Shown: positions 1-8,234 of the stretch, piece after piece
Position numbering within the stretch: position 1 is the first letter of the stretch
Layout: each line of letters begins with the position of its first letter
Assembly (NCBI GenBank): GCA_937983315.1
Contig: CALKAH010000080.1
Span: 1-22,209 of the forward strand
DNA length: 22,209 nucleotides
Source of the DNA: an uncultured Acholeplasmataceae bacterium
Lineage (GTDB): Bacteria > Bacillota_I > Bacilli_A > Acholeplasmatales > Acholeplasmataceae
Direction: 5' to 3'
The notes under the pieces: generated by a model
What the model was told of the DNA's origin: nothing
Seen by the model: only the letters and a program-made list of their open reading frames with translations
Databases searched by the model: none
Translations under genes and position numbers: made by a program

Positions 1-698
1 ATGATGGTAATGATGTCATTCAACTTCGCTACAAGAATAACACCTACATTGACACTATCTTTGATATTGGCAACCAGTTATTCCTCATGCAAAATGAACA
101 CTTTGTTCGAAGTGAAGATGTCATGAATGGCAATAGAACCTTTATACTCAATGAATGGGATGCATATATTCCTACCTACACCGCTCCACTGGGTATTCAT
201 CCGATTCAAAAGCCCACACTACTCGAAATTAATACAACCTACCTTAATAATAGTTGGGGTAGTACAACGGTCTCCGGGATGGTTGAAGTGGTCTTATCAA
301 ACATCTATGATGGTGATACAGCGGGATTTTCGCCAGGTTTCGAAGGTGATGCACGTGTTCGTTTCTTAGGCGTTGATACACCAGAAACCTATCCTGTTGC
401 AGATCCATTTGGACCGGAAGCTAAAGCTTATACAACCTCCGTCCTCACCGCACCAAGCATCCAAATCTATCTTCAAAGTGACCCCTACTTAGGAGCAACC
501 GAAACCTATGGCAGATCACTTGGTTATGTATGGGTCAGTGGTGTTCTTCTCAATTATGAAATCATTCGTCATGGATATTCCTATAATTATCTATCGACTG
601 ATACAAAACTTGTTTACGGCAATCGCTATCTCTATCGCTGGTTCCAAGATGCAGAACGTTATGCACGTGAAAACAAATTAGGCATTCATAGTCTATGA
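1..698 (+). CDS. Lamin-tail-domain thermonuclease (SNase family), 5'-truncated by the window
   Basis: The frame is open from base 3 with no start, so the gene begins before the window; the first Met at 87 is internal. The leading part (DGNDVIQL...FVRSEDV...TFILNEWD...LG.H) has the pattern of the C-terminal half of a lamin-tail domain, common on secreted bacterial nucleases. From about base 280 a staphylococcal-nuclease domain follows: YDGDTAGF, RVRFLGVDTPET, FGPEAKAY and YGRSLGYVW. These hold counterparts of the catalytic and calcium-binding residues of S. aureus nuclease (Asp of DGDT, Arg of RVRF, Asp-Thr-x-Glu of DTPE, Arg of YGR). Family knowledge predicts an extracellular or surface calcium-dependent endonuclease for nucleic-acid scavenging. 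The signal peptide, if any, is outside the window. The stop overlaps the next start as ATGA, so the two are translationally coupled. Confidence 0.88.
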   Translation, partial: DGNDVIQLRYKNNTYIDTIFDIGNQLFLMQNEHFVRSEDVMNGNRTFILNEWDAYIPTYTAPLGIHPIQKPTLLEINTTYLNNSWGSTTVSGMVEVVLSNIYDGDTAGFSPGFEGDARVRFLGVDTPETYPVADPFGPEAKAYTTSVLTAPSIQIYLQSDPYLGATETYGRSLGYVWVSGVLLNYEIIRHGYSYNYLSTDTKLVYGNRYLYRWFQDAERYARENKLGIHSL

Positions 699-1489
699 AA
701 CTCGTAGGACGCATTCTCTATGCACTCCTTGCTGTATTTGCCTTTTGGTTTGCGATTGATTATGCACGTGGTGCGATGACGATTCGTTATTTTGAAAACG
801 AAGGTCAAACCGCCGTTGATGAAGGTGATGATGTCTTCTTTTATGGAAGTGCACATGATTATAATCAGCGTGGTTCACTGTTTACAACAAGCACCTCGGG
901 GTATACGATTTCAATGTACGAAATTGCAGATGTCAAAACGAATCCAGAGTTTTCGGTGACATCGTATCTCTATATCATTTTACGTTCTGAAGATACATTA
1001 GATGATATATATTATCTCAATTTTATCGATGAAGATGCATCACTCGAACTATCATTTTACCCCTTTCGTACACTGAATATTCACATGATTCTCAATGAAG
1101 ATCAAAATGAATATGGCATACTCGCTGAAACGATTGTTGAAGGACAGTTCACATCCATCCAGTTATTAGATACCTATAAAAATGTTGTATTTGAAGTTCC
1201 ATTTGCTTTCGATGGATCGACGCTTGTCTTAGAAGATCAAATCACATCATACTATGAAACACATGAAGAACTCCCTTTTACTGCATTAACCGATCACAGC
1301 ATTTATCCAAAAATTACACATGATTATTCACATTACATCAGTATCATGTATATATCGATTGCTGTTTATGTGGTTGTCTTGATCTTATCGACCTATATCG
1401 TTTTCTTTATGAAGAGAAAATATCTTGGTAGAAAGAAACCTTCAGACATTCTTTTACGCGAACAACACAAGTATAAAAAAGGCGATTGA
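695..1489 (+). CDS. Bitopic or two-TM membrane protein of unknown function
   Basis: 264 residues, no family recognised. One hydrophobic segment lies near the N-terminus (about residues 4-23, ending AIDYARG) and a second near the C-terminus (about 213-238, IAVYVVVLILSTYIVFF), followed by a basic tail (KRKYLGRKKP...KYKKGD). The roughly 190 residues between them are acidic and probably extracytoplasmic, with the tail in the cytoplasm by the positive-inside rule. The start ATG overlaps the nuclease stop (ATGA) and has only a weak ribosome site, which suggests coupling and perhaps a shared job at the surface, such as assisting nuclease display or uptake of its products; that role is inference. The last codons run into the terminator hairpin. 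Confidence 0.75.
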   Translation: MKLVGRILYALLAVFAFWFAIDYARGAMTIRYFENEGQTAVDEGDDVFFYGSAHDYNQRGSLFTTSTSGYTISMYEIADVKTNPEFSVTSYLYIILRSEDTLDDIYYLNFIDEDASLELSFYPFRTLNIHMILNEDQNEYGILAETIVEGQFTSIQLLDTYKNVVFEVPFAFDGSTLVLEDQITSYYETHEELPFTALTDHSIYPKITHDYSHYISIMYISIAVYVVVLILSTYIVFFMKRKYLGRKKPSDILLREQHKYKKGD

Positions 1490-1505
1490 CATCGCTTTTT
1501 TTTCC
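1475..1505 (+). terminator. Intrinsic terminator of the nuclease/membrane-protein operon
   Basis: GGCGAT (1481-1486), loop TTGAC or similar, then ATCGCT (1491-1496), preceded by an A-run and followed by a T8 tract. The A- and T-runs can extend the stem. The stop codon TGA at 1487-1489 is in the loop. The loop also carries the -35 hexamer of the next promoter. Confidence 0.75.
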
Positions 1506-1515
1506 CAACTATGAT
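1486..1515 (+). promoter_or_regulatory. Sigma-A-type promoter for the nrnA-like/mnmE operon
   Basis: TTGACA at 1486-1491 (exact -35 consensus), 18-nt spacer, TATGAT at 1510-1515 as -10. A 15-bp palindrome, ATGATA-TAC-TATCAT (1511-1525), overlaps the -10 and the likely start point. The gene start at 1552 has AAAGGA at 1536-1541 as ribosome site. Confidence 0.7.
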
Positions 1516-1551
1516 ATACTATCATAATACGTAAGAAAGGATTAAGCGCCT

Positions 1552-2511
1552 ATGAACATTAAAAAGAACATCTTACACCTCATTGAGTCTTACGATCAAA
1601 TCATTATCCATCGCCACTTGCGGCCGGATATGGATGCGATCGGCTCTCAATATGGCTTGTATTTAACGTTAAAAGAGAATTTTCCAGAAAAGAGAATTTA
1701 TGTTGTTGGTGATTCCAATGATATGGTTTATCTCGCCAAAATGGATCTTATTCCTGATGCTTATTACATTAATGCGCTCGCCATCATCACCGATGTATCG
1801 GTATCTCGGTTGACTAGTGATGAACGTTATAAGCTTGCGAATGACCTTATCATCATTGATCACCATCAAAACGATACCGATATTGAAAATGTAACCCTAT
1901 TCTACCGAGATCCAACCTTTGCATCAGCTTCTGAGATGATTGTTGACTTCATCAAAGAAAACAATTTGCGGGTTACACCAGAAGCAGCCACTTATCTCTA
2001 TGGTGGGATGGTGACCGATACTGGAAGATTTCTTTATTTAAACAATGCATCAAAGACATTTGAACTTGCTGCGTATATTACCAAATTTGAACCTTCAGTT
2101 CAAGATTTCTATGACTATATTTACACTGAACCCCTACAAAAAAGATTGACAAAGAATTTGTTCACATCGTTTGAACTCACTGAAAATGGTGTTGCTTATC
2201 GCAAGAATGATGCTGAACTCATTCAAAAAAGTGGACTTGAATTTCAAGCCATCTCGCGGGGAATGGTCAACCAAATGGCAGGTATAAAAGAAGTTCCAAT
2301 TTGGGCTAATTTCACGGAAGATGTTGAAAACAATGTTATCGTCGGTGAATTCCGTGCGCGTGGTATCACGATTGTTGATATTGCAAAAAAATATGGCGGT
2401 GGTGGACATAACCAAGCGTGTGGTGCAAGCCTTAAAGATTGGAAAGAAGTCGACCTCGTATTAAAAGATTTAGATGAAAGGGCAAAAGACTATGCAAAGA
2501 ATCTTAAATAA
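1552..2511 (+). CDS. DHH-family phosphoesterase, NrnA-like (copy 1)
   Basis: 319 residues, the usual length for NrnA-type oligoribonuclease/pAp phosphatases, which degrade 2-5-nt RNA and 3'-phosphoadenosine 5'-phosphate in the cytoplasm using Mn2+. The metal-binding motifs are present in order: motif I HLRPDMDAIGS, the Asp of AIITDVS, motif III IIDHH, and the Asp of MVTDTGRF. The C-terminal DHHA1 domain has the GGGGHNQACG substrate loop. The start is fixed by AAAGGA 10 nt upstream. It is first in a run of closely packed genes. The next gene is a paralogue overlapping its 3' end. c-di-AMP/pApA hydrolysis is a possible alternative activity; sequence alone does not decide it. Confidence 0.9.
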   Translation: MNIKKNILHLIESYDQIIIHRHLRPDMDAIGSQYGLYLTLKENFPEKRIYVVGDSNDMVYLAKMDLIPDAYYINALAIITDVSVSRLTSDERYKLANDLIIIDHHQNDTDIENVTLFYRDPTFASASEMIVDFIKENNLRVTPEAATYLYGGMVTDTGRFLYLNNASKTFELAAYITKFEPSVQDFYDYIYTEPLQKRLTKNLFTSFELTENGVAYRKNDAELIQKSGLEFQAISRGMVNQMAGIKEVPIWANFTEDVENNVIVGEFRARGITIVDIAKKYGGGGHNQACGASLKDWKEVDLVLKDLDERAKDYAKNLK

Positions 2512-3439
2512 AATCAAAGCGTACCATACGATTATCATTCATGGACATAAACGTCCTGATGGAGACTGTTATGGTGCGCAATTTGGACTTAAAAATATCA
2601 TTACATCATCTTTTCCTGATAAAAAAGTCTATGTTGTAGGTGAAACATCTGATTTTGTTGATTTTATTGGAAAGATGGATCAAATCCCCGATGAAACCTA
2701 TCAAGGTGCATTATCGATCGTTGTCGATACTGCAGTTAAAGATCGCATCTCTGATCAACGCTACACCTTAGGACAAGAAGTCATTAAAATTGATCACCAT
2801 ATCCCTGTGGATAACTATGGAGATCTTCGTTGGGTAGACACAACCTTCCCATCATGTGCTCAGATGATCACTTACTTTTTCTACAAGTTTAAAAACGAAC
2901 TTAAACTCACCGAAGAAGGAGCCATTGCACTTTACACAGGCATTGTGACCGATACCGGTCGTTTCCGCTTTAGAGGTGTCTCCAAGTTAACCCATCAACT
3001 TGCGGGTCTTCTGATTGAAAAAGGCGTGGATGTCGAATATATCGATCAAATGCTCTCTCAAGAATCACTCGAAATGATCGCACTTAAAGGTTATGTCTAT
3101 TCAAATTTCGTTACCGCTAAAGGATTTGTCTACATCAAGATGACACGAGATGTCATCGAAAAATATAATGTCACTGATGAACAAGCAGCATCGAATGTTG
3201 GATTAATCGGTGGCATCGAAGGATATCCTGTTTGGGCATTATTTATGGAGTATCCGAACGAAATCCGTATTCGCCTTCGCTCCAACGGACCAACCATTGA
3301 TAAACTCGCCAATCAATATGGTGGTGGTGGACATGCAAAAGCTGCGGGATGTAAGTTAGAATCATGGGAACAGCTCCCTCAGTTCGTGAAAGATGCTGAA
3401 GCAGTTGTCCAAGCGTATCACGAGGGTAAACATGTCTGA
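2492..3439 (+). CDS. DHH-family phosphoesterase, NrnA-like (copy 2)
   Basis: 315 residues from the chosen start at 2492, which has AAAGGG about 10 nt upstream; an earlier in-frame ATG at 2474 lacks a ribosome site. The gene overlaps copy 1 by 20 bp. Motifs: HGHKRPDGDCYGA, VVDTAVKDR, KIDHH, GIVTDTGRF, and GGGGHAKAAGC in the DHHA1 domain. All metal ligands seem present, so both copies should be catalytic. It differs from copy 1 at motif I (DGDCYGA against DMDAIGS), so substrate preference may have diverged. Expected role: turnover of nanoRNA, pAp or linear pApA. Confidence 0.9.
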   Translation: MQRILNKIKAYHTIIIHGHKRPDGDCYGAQFGLKNIITSSFPDKKVYVVGETSDFVDFIGKMDQIPDETYQGALSIVVDTAVKDRISDQRYTLGQEVIKIDHHIPVDNYGDLRWVDTTFPSCAQMITYFFYKFKNELKLTEEGAIALYTGIVTDTGRFRFRGVSKLTHQLAGLLIEKGVDVEYIDQMLSQESLEMIALKGYVYSNFVTAKGFVYIKMTRDVIEKYNVTDEQAASNVGLIGGIEGYPVWALFMEYPNEIRIRLRSNGPTIDKLANQYGGGGHAKAAGCKLESWEQLPQFVKDAEAVVQAYHEGKHV

Positions 3440-4322
3440 TTCTTGTCAAACCATTCTCGTTGAAGCACCAAAAAGTCCGCTTGATGAGATTGAAAAGAGT
3501 TTAACAAAGACCTATCGTAAAGAGATTTTTAGACCTTTTGTTCAAGCGATTAATGAGTATGAACTCGTAGAACCCGGAGATAAGATCGCGATTGGTATAT
3601 CAGGTGGGAAAGATAGTTTGCTGATGGCTAAACTCTTTCAAGAACTCAAACGTCACAATAAAATTCCGTTTGAACTCGTCTTTCTTTCGATGAATCCTGG
3701 TTTTCGTGATGTCAATCTTGATCTTCTCAAGACCAACTGTGAATATTTAAACATACCACTGACCATTCGAAATTCTGATGTGTTTTCAGTTGTTCAAAAA
3801 ATAGCAAGTGAAAATCCATGTTACATGTGTGCCAGAATGAGAAGAGGATTTTTATATAACGCAGCGAAAGAACTTGGTTGTAATAAACTTGCGTTAGGTC
3901 ATCATTTCGATGATGTGATTGAAACGACACTACTTAATGTCTTTTACAATGGAACCTTTAAAACCATGGTTCCTAAGATTAAAGCAGAAAATTTTGAAGA
4001 TATTGAACTGATTCGTCCCATGATGTTTATTAAAGAAAAAGATATCATTCGATGGGTGAAAAAAAGCGGAATCCAAGCCATGAACTGTGGTTGTACCGTG
4101 GTTGCTGAAAAAACATCGTCGAAAAGAAGAGAAATCAAGCAGATGATTGAGGGACTTAGGAAGATTAATCCCAATGTAGATGCCCACATTTTCAATGCAG
4201 GACAAAATGTCAATTTAGAAGCTATTTTAGGTTATCAAAAAGGTGAGGATAAAGTTCACTTTAACACCCTTTATCGTGAGCGCAATCCAAAACCTAAAAA
4301 GGATGAAAAACCTAAACTTTAA
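3432..4322 (+). CDS. ttcA: TtcA-family tRNA 2-thiocytidine synthetase-like PP-loop enzyme
   Basis: 296 residues from ATG 3432, chosen because GAGGGT lies 5 nt upstream; it overlaps the previous stop by 8 bp. The PP-loop ATP site is SGGKDS (about 57-62). CYMC (Cys130, Cys133) and MNCGC (Cys219/Cys221) match the three-cysteine pattern that holds the 4Fe-4S cluster in TtcA. LGHHFDDVIETTLLN is the typical adenylation-domain motif of this family. TtcA makes 2-thiocytidine at tRNA position 32 by ATP activation and sulfur transfer. Bacillota members are a somewhat separate branch, so the exact tRNA target is inferred. A second tRNA-modifying gene, mnmE, lies two genes on. Confidence 0.85.
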   Translation: MSDSCQTILVEAPKSPLDEIEKSLTKTYRKEIFRPFVQAINEYELVEPGDKIAIGISGGKDSLLMAKLFQELKRHNKIPFELVFLSMNPGFRDVNLDLLKTNCEYLNIPLTIRNSDVFSVVQKIASENPCYMCARMRRGFLYNAAKELGCNKLALGHHFDDVIETTLLNVFYNGTFKTMVPKIKAENFEDIELIRPMMFIKEKDIIRWVKKSGIQAMNCGCTVVAEKTSSKRREIKQMIEGLRKINPNVDAHIFNAGQNVNLEAILGYQKGEDKVHFNTLYRERNPKPKKDEKPKL

Positions 4323-4344
4323 TGTATGTAAGGGAGGAAATACC

Positions 4345-4866
4345 ATGTATTTTTATGATTTTAATTTGTCACCGCTCGACCTACTCCTCAAAGTGATTGT
4401 ACCTCTAGTGATCGCATTTGTTGTTGGAGCATTTGTTGGGCTTGAACGACAAAATGTGGGGAAAGCGGCAGGATTATCCTCACATATTTTAGTCGCCATG
4501 GCGAGTGCTGGGATTGCGATTATGCAGCGTTTGATGTTTGAGCATCAACTGTTCCTAGAGTCAACAGGTGTCAATATCGATCCCGAAGGACAACGCGTGA
4601 TTGCTCAAGTCATTACAGGGATAGGCTTTATCGGTGCAGGCGTGATCTTAAAAGACCAAACACAAGTCATTAAAGGCATCACCACAGCAGCAACCATTTG
4701 GTTTACTGCGATGACAGGATTAATCCTTGGCAGCGGATATGTCCTCATTGGATCCATTCTAGGTGTCTTTATTATTGTCTTTATTTTAGCGCGCGATTTC
4801 AGTCGCGGGTTCAACCCTCTCGTTCCAAAGGATAAACGTAAACCTTCAAAATCCGTTGAGGAGTAA
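4345..4866 (+). CDS. mgtC: MgtC/SapB-family membrane protein
   Basis: 173 residues from ATG 4345, which follows a strong AGGGAGG site; longer in-frame starts inside ttcA have no such site. Family signatures: VVGAFVGLERQ (about 26-36), GLSSHILV, ITGIGFIGAGVILKD and GITTAATIWFTAMTGLILGSG. About four or five membrane spans fill residues 14-148, then a short charged tail. MgtC-like proteins are linked to Mg2+ limitation and to membrane-potential or F-type ATP synthase control in enterobacteria; the role in Gram-positives is poorly defined. It may sit in this operon for co-transcription only. The next gene starts 3 bases after its stop. Confidence 0.88.
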   Translation: MYFYDFNLSPLDLLLKVIVPLVIAFVVGAFVGLERQNVGKAAGLSSHILVAMASAGIAIMQRLMFEHQLFLESTGVNIDPEGQRVIAQVITGIGFIGAGVILKDQTQVIKGITTAATIWFTAMTGLILGSGYVLIGSILGVFIIVFILARDFSRGFNPLVPKDKRKPSKSVEE

Positions 4867-4869
4867 ACC

Positions 4870-6216
4870 ATGAACTTTGATACGATTGCAGCGATTTCAA
4901 CTCCGATTGGTACTGCGGGATTATCGGTTATTAGAATCAGTGGTGATCAAGCGATCGCTCTTTTCAACACGATTTTTAAAGGAAAAGACTTAACGAAAGT
5001 CAAATCACATACCCTTCATTACGGATTTGTATTGAACGAAGATCGCTCGATCTTAGATGAAGTTATGGTAGGGATCATGCGTAAGCCTAAATCGTTTACG
5101 ACTGAAGATGTCATCGAAGTCACTACACATGGAGGTCTTTTAATTACACAAAAAGTCCTTGAACGTATTCTCTCATTGGGCATTCGATTAGCGAATCCTG
5201 GAGAGTTTAGTGAACGCGCATATTTGAATGGAAGAATCGATTTAGTCCAAGCCGAATCCATCATGGATTTGATCCATGCGAAAAGTGAACAAGCCTTGAA
5301 AATGGCACAGCTTGGTTTACAAAGACACACATCTGATTTAATCCGTGGACTTCGTCAAAAATTGTTAACATTAATCGCTCAAATTGAAGTCAATATTGAC
5401 TATCCAGAATACGACGATGCCATGGTGATGAGTAAAGAAATCATTGGGCCACAAACCTTAACATTGATTGAAGAAATCAATCATATTTTAGATGAATCCT
5501 ATAAAAATCAGCTGATCAAAGATGGTGTTAAAACAGTCATTGTGGGAAAACCCAACGTTGGTAAATCAAGCTTACTCAATGCTCTTCTCAACGAAGAAAA
5601 AGCGATTGTAACTGACATTGAAGGAACAACCCGCGATACCATTGAAGCCTACATCAATATTGGTGGTATCATGCTCAAACTCATTGATACTGCAGGTATT
5701 CGTGAAACCCATGATGTTGTTGAACGTATCGGTGTTGATCGCTCCATGAAGGCTCTTTCCGATGCAGAGCTTGTTTTACTTGTTTTAGATCAAAGCCGTG
5801 CACTATCCAAAGAAGATAAAGAACTCCTTGAGATCACAAAAGATAAGAAGAGAATCATTATTGCAAACAAAGCAGACCTTCCAAAAGCTCTATCCATGGA
5901 AGAAGTAATCAAGATTTCAACCATTACGAAATATGGACTTAAGGACTTAGAAACCGCCATTTTAAAGAAACTTAGCCTTGAAGATTTGACCTCTAGAGAT
6001 TTCAACTACTTATCCAATGTTCGCCACATTCAGAAGGTCAAGGAAGCCAAAACCTCACTTCTCAATGTCTTGAAATCGATTGATCTTGATATGCCAGTTG
6101 ATGTTTATGCCATCGATCTTACACAGGCATGGCGAGCACTCGGTGAAATCTTAGGTGAAAATTACGCGGATGACTTGCTCAATGAGCTTTTTTCAAAGTT
6201 CTGTTTAGGAAAATAA
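4870..6216 (+). CDS. mnmE: tRNA modification GTPase MnmE
   Basis: 448 residues, full family length. The N-terminal folate-binding domain starts FDTIAAISTPIGTAGLSVIRISG. The G domain interrupts the helical domain: G1 GKPNVGKS (226-233), G2 TTRDT, G3 DTAG, G4 NKAD (333-336). The C-terminus is FCLGK, the conserved cysteine motif of active MnmE. With MnmG it installs the carboxymethylaminomethyl group at C5 of U34 in tRNAs that read split codon boxes. The ribosome site GAGGAG precedes the start closely, and the preceding mgtC-like gene is only 3 bp away. No clear terminator follows before the dnaX promoter. Confidence 0.97.
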   Translation: MNFDTIAAISTPIGTAGLSVIRISGDQAIALFNTIFKGKDLTKVKSHTLHYGFVLNEDRSILDEVMVGIMRKPKSFTTEDVIEVTTHGGLLITQKVLERILSLGIRLANPGEFSERAYLNGRIDLVQAESIMDLIHAKSEQALKMAQLGLQRHTSDLIRGLRQKLLTLIAQIEVNIDYPEYDDAMVMSKEIIGPQTLTLIEEINHILDESYKNQLIKDGVKTVIVGKPNVGKSSLLNALLNEEKAIVTDIEGTTRDTIEAYINIGGIMLKLIDTAGIRETHDVVERIGVDRSMKALSDAELVLLVLDQSRALSKEDKELLEITKDKKRIIIANKADLPKALSMEEVIKISTITKYGLKDLETAILKKLSLEDLTSRDFNYLSNVRHIQKVKEAKTSLLNVLKSIDLDMPVDVYAIDLTQAWRALGEILGENYADDLLNELFSKFCLGK

Positions 6217-6250
6217 AACCCTAAATTCGTGCATGAAATAATGCCGATTA

Positions 6251-6259
6251 TGTTATAAT
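6251..6259 (+). promoter_or_regulatory. Extended -10 promoter of dnaX operon
   Basis: TGTTATAAT at 6251-6259 is an exact TGnTATAAT extended -10 element. No good -35 hexamer is seen at the normal spacing, as expected for extended -10 promoters. The dnaX ATG follows at 6287 with AGAGAGGG at 6273-6280. Confidence 0.7.
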
Positions 6260-6286
6260 AAGTGAAGAAGAAAGAGAGGGTATTTT

Positions 6287-7939
6287 ATGGCATACGTTGC
6301 TTTGTATCGTGCGTATCGTCCGAAAGCTTTTAGCGAAGTTTCAGGACAAAAAGTCATCATCAAAACACTACAAAATGCACTATTGCACGATAAGATTGCC
6401 CATGCCTATCTTTTTTCAGGACCTCGTGGAACCGGTAAAACAAGTATCGCGAAAATATTTGCTAAAGCGGTGAACTGCATTCATCAACCGAATAGTGAAC
6501 CTTGTAATGAATGTGACATTTGCAAGGGTATTGATAACGGTTCAATTCCCGATGTCATTGAAATCGACGCAGCATCCAATAATGGCGTTGATGAAATCAG
6601 AGATCTTCGTGATAAAGTCAAGTACATGCCCAGTGTGGGACGGTATAAAGTCTACATCATCGATGAAGTTCACATGCTGACACCTGGTGCATTCAACGCG
6701 TTACTAAAAACGTTAGAAGAACCACCGAAACATGTCATCTTTATCCTCGCGACGACAGAAATCCATAAAGTACCAGCAACCATTCTTTCACGTTGTCAAC
6801 GCTTCGATTTCAAGAATATTGAAACCTCAGATATTGTTGTCAAATTGACACAGATTGCACAAAACGAAAAGATCAATATCACGCCTGAAGCCATTTATGC
6901 AGTCGCTGAAAATGCTGAAGGTGGTTTACGTGATGCCATTTCACTTTTAGACCAAACCATCTCATTTGCAGGTACTGAAATCAACGAAGATGATGTCCAT
7001 CAGGTTTCTGGTTCGGTTCAAAAGACTGCGATTATCAAAATGTTAACCTCCATCTCAAATAAAGAAATTCCTCAAGCAATGTCTGTTCTTAAGAACCTAC
7101 TTGCAGAAGGTAAAGACATCACACGTATCGTCTACGATCTCATTCTTGCCCTTCGCGATCTCTTAATTGAAAAAACAACGAAAGTAGAAAAAGGTAAGTA
7201 CGGAGAATTAGCTTCCATATTTTCAACCGATAAAATCTACTTCTATTTAGAGATCTTAAACCAACTTCAACAAGACATGAAAACCACCCATCAAAAGCGT
7301 GCTTATGTTGAACTTGCCATCATCAAAATGATGGAACATCAACAACTCAAGACACTGGACTATGATGGCGTCATTCAAGGATTAAAAAACGATATTCAAG
7401 AATTAAAAGAACACGCGCGTACACAACCCAAAACACCCGTGATCTCACCTGATAAGCGAAAACCCTTAGTGACAATCAAACACGTCGAAAACGTCTTAAA
7501 CAACGCGGATAAAGATAAGAAAGCTAAACTTGCATCAGGTTGGTCTTCCTTAAAGGATTATCCAAAAGCCAATCTTAAACTGGTTGCCTACCTTCTATCT
7601 CAAGGTGAACTTGAAGCGGTCTCTGATACAATGCTCCTTGTTTATGATGACATTAAACTCTGTCAACGAATCTTAGAACCCGAAACAAAAAAGTTAGCAT
7701 TAGAACTCTTTAACAACAAAACGCACCTCGTGGATGATATCATCGCCATCTTAAAAACCGATTGGCTGATTATCAAAGAAGTCTACCTTGATCTTTGGAA
7801 AAAAGGTCAAAAGAAACCTAAATTACCCCCGCATGATCTCAAGCTCTATGAAGATGATCAACCATCCATTGAAACAGAACCTGAAATCATTGCTCTTGCC
7901 AAAGATTATTTTGGTGATAAAGTTAATATAAAGGAGTAA
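6287..7939 (+). CDS. dnaX: DNA polymerase III subunit gamma/tau
   Basis: 550 residues. The clamp-loader ATPase N-terminus is clear: YRAYRPKAFSEVSGQ, Walker A GPRGTGKT (45-52), a zinc site with Cys64, Cys73, Cys76 and Cys79, Walker B with IIDEVHML (DEVH 126-129), sensor ATTEIHKVPATILSRCQRF, and GGLRDAISLLDQ in domain II. The C-terminal 150 or so residues are the less conserved tau region, which binds the polymerase alpha subunit and helicase. It loads the beta clamp at the fork. The start is supported by AGAGAGGG. Only the full-length product is evident; I saw no convincing frameshift site for a shorter gamma form. It is followed by ybaB after 4 bp and recR. Confidence 0.97.
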   Translation: MAYVALYRAYRPKAFSEVSGQKVIIKTLQNALLHDKIAHAYLFSGPRGTGKTSIAKIFAKAVNCIHQPNSEPCNECDICKGIDNGSIPDVIEIDAASNNGVDEIRDLRDKVKYMPSVGRYKVYIIDEVHMLTPGAFNALLKTLEEPPKHVIFILATTEIHKVPATILSRCQRFDFKNIETSDIVVKLTQIAQNEKINITPEAIYAVAENAEGGLRDAISLLDQTISFAGTEINEDDVHQVSGSVQKTAIIKMLTSISNKEIPQAMSVLKNLLAEGKDITRIVYDLILALRDLLIEKTTKVEKGKYGELASIFSTDKIYFYLEILNQLQQDMKTTHQKRAYVELAIIKMMEHQQLKTLDYDGVIQGLKNDIQELKEHARTQPKTPVISPDKRKPLVTIKHVENVLNNADKDKKAKLASGWSSLKDYPKANLKLVAYLLSQGELEAVSDTMLLVYDDIKLCQRILEPETKKLALELFNNKTHLVDDIIAILKTDWLIIKEVYLDLWKKGQKKPKLPPHDLKLYEDDQPSIETEPEIIALAKDYFGDKVNIKE

Positions 7940-7943
7940 AACC

Positions 7944-8234
7944 ATGAATCCCAATATGCTCAATAAACTTAAGAAAATTCAAAAACAGATGATGGAAGCT
8001 CAAGAAGCACTCGAACGCAAGGAGTTCTTTGGTAAAGCATCTGGTGTGACTGTGATCATGCAAGGCACACGTCAAGTCATCGATGTTCAAATTAATCCTG
8101 AACTGCTTGAAGAAGTTGAACTTCTCCAAGATTCGATTTTACTTGCAACCAACGATGCCCTTAAACAAATCGAAAAAGAACAAGAAGAAACCATGGGACA
8201 ATTTACCGGTGGCATGGGTGGGTTTGGATTTTAA
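7944..8234 (+). CDS. ybaB: YbaB/EbfC nucleoid-associated protein
   Basis: 96 residues, typical size. The N-terminal helix (LNKLKKIQKQMMEAQEALE), the core VTVIMQGTRQVIDVQINPELLE and the flexible Gly/Met-rich tail (MGQFTGGMGGFGF) are family hallmarks. It is a small dimeric DNA-binding protein that decorates the nucleoid. Its place between dnaX and recR is one of the most widely kept gene orders in bacteria and suggests a link to recombination or repair. Ribosome site AAGGAG lies just upstream, overlapping the dnaX end. Confidence 0.95.
   Translation: MNPNMLNKLKKIQKQMMEAQEALERKEFFGKASGVTVIMQGTRQVIDVQINPELLEEVELLQDSILLATNDALKQIEKEQEETMGQFTGGMGGFGF

Noticed and set aside
7795..7820. A6G run late in dnaX as a programmed frameshift site for gamma
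   Set aside because: The phase does not match a clear A AAA AAG slippery heptamer, it lies near the 3' end rather than between domains, and no downstream stem or early stop in -1 frame is obvious.
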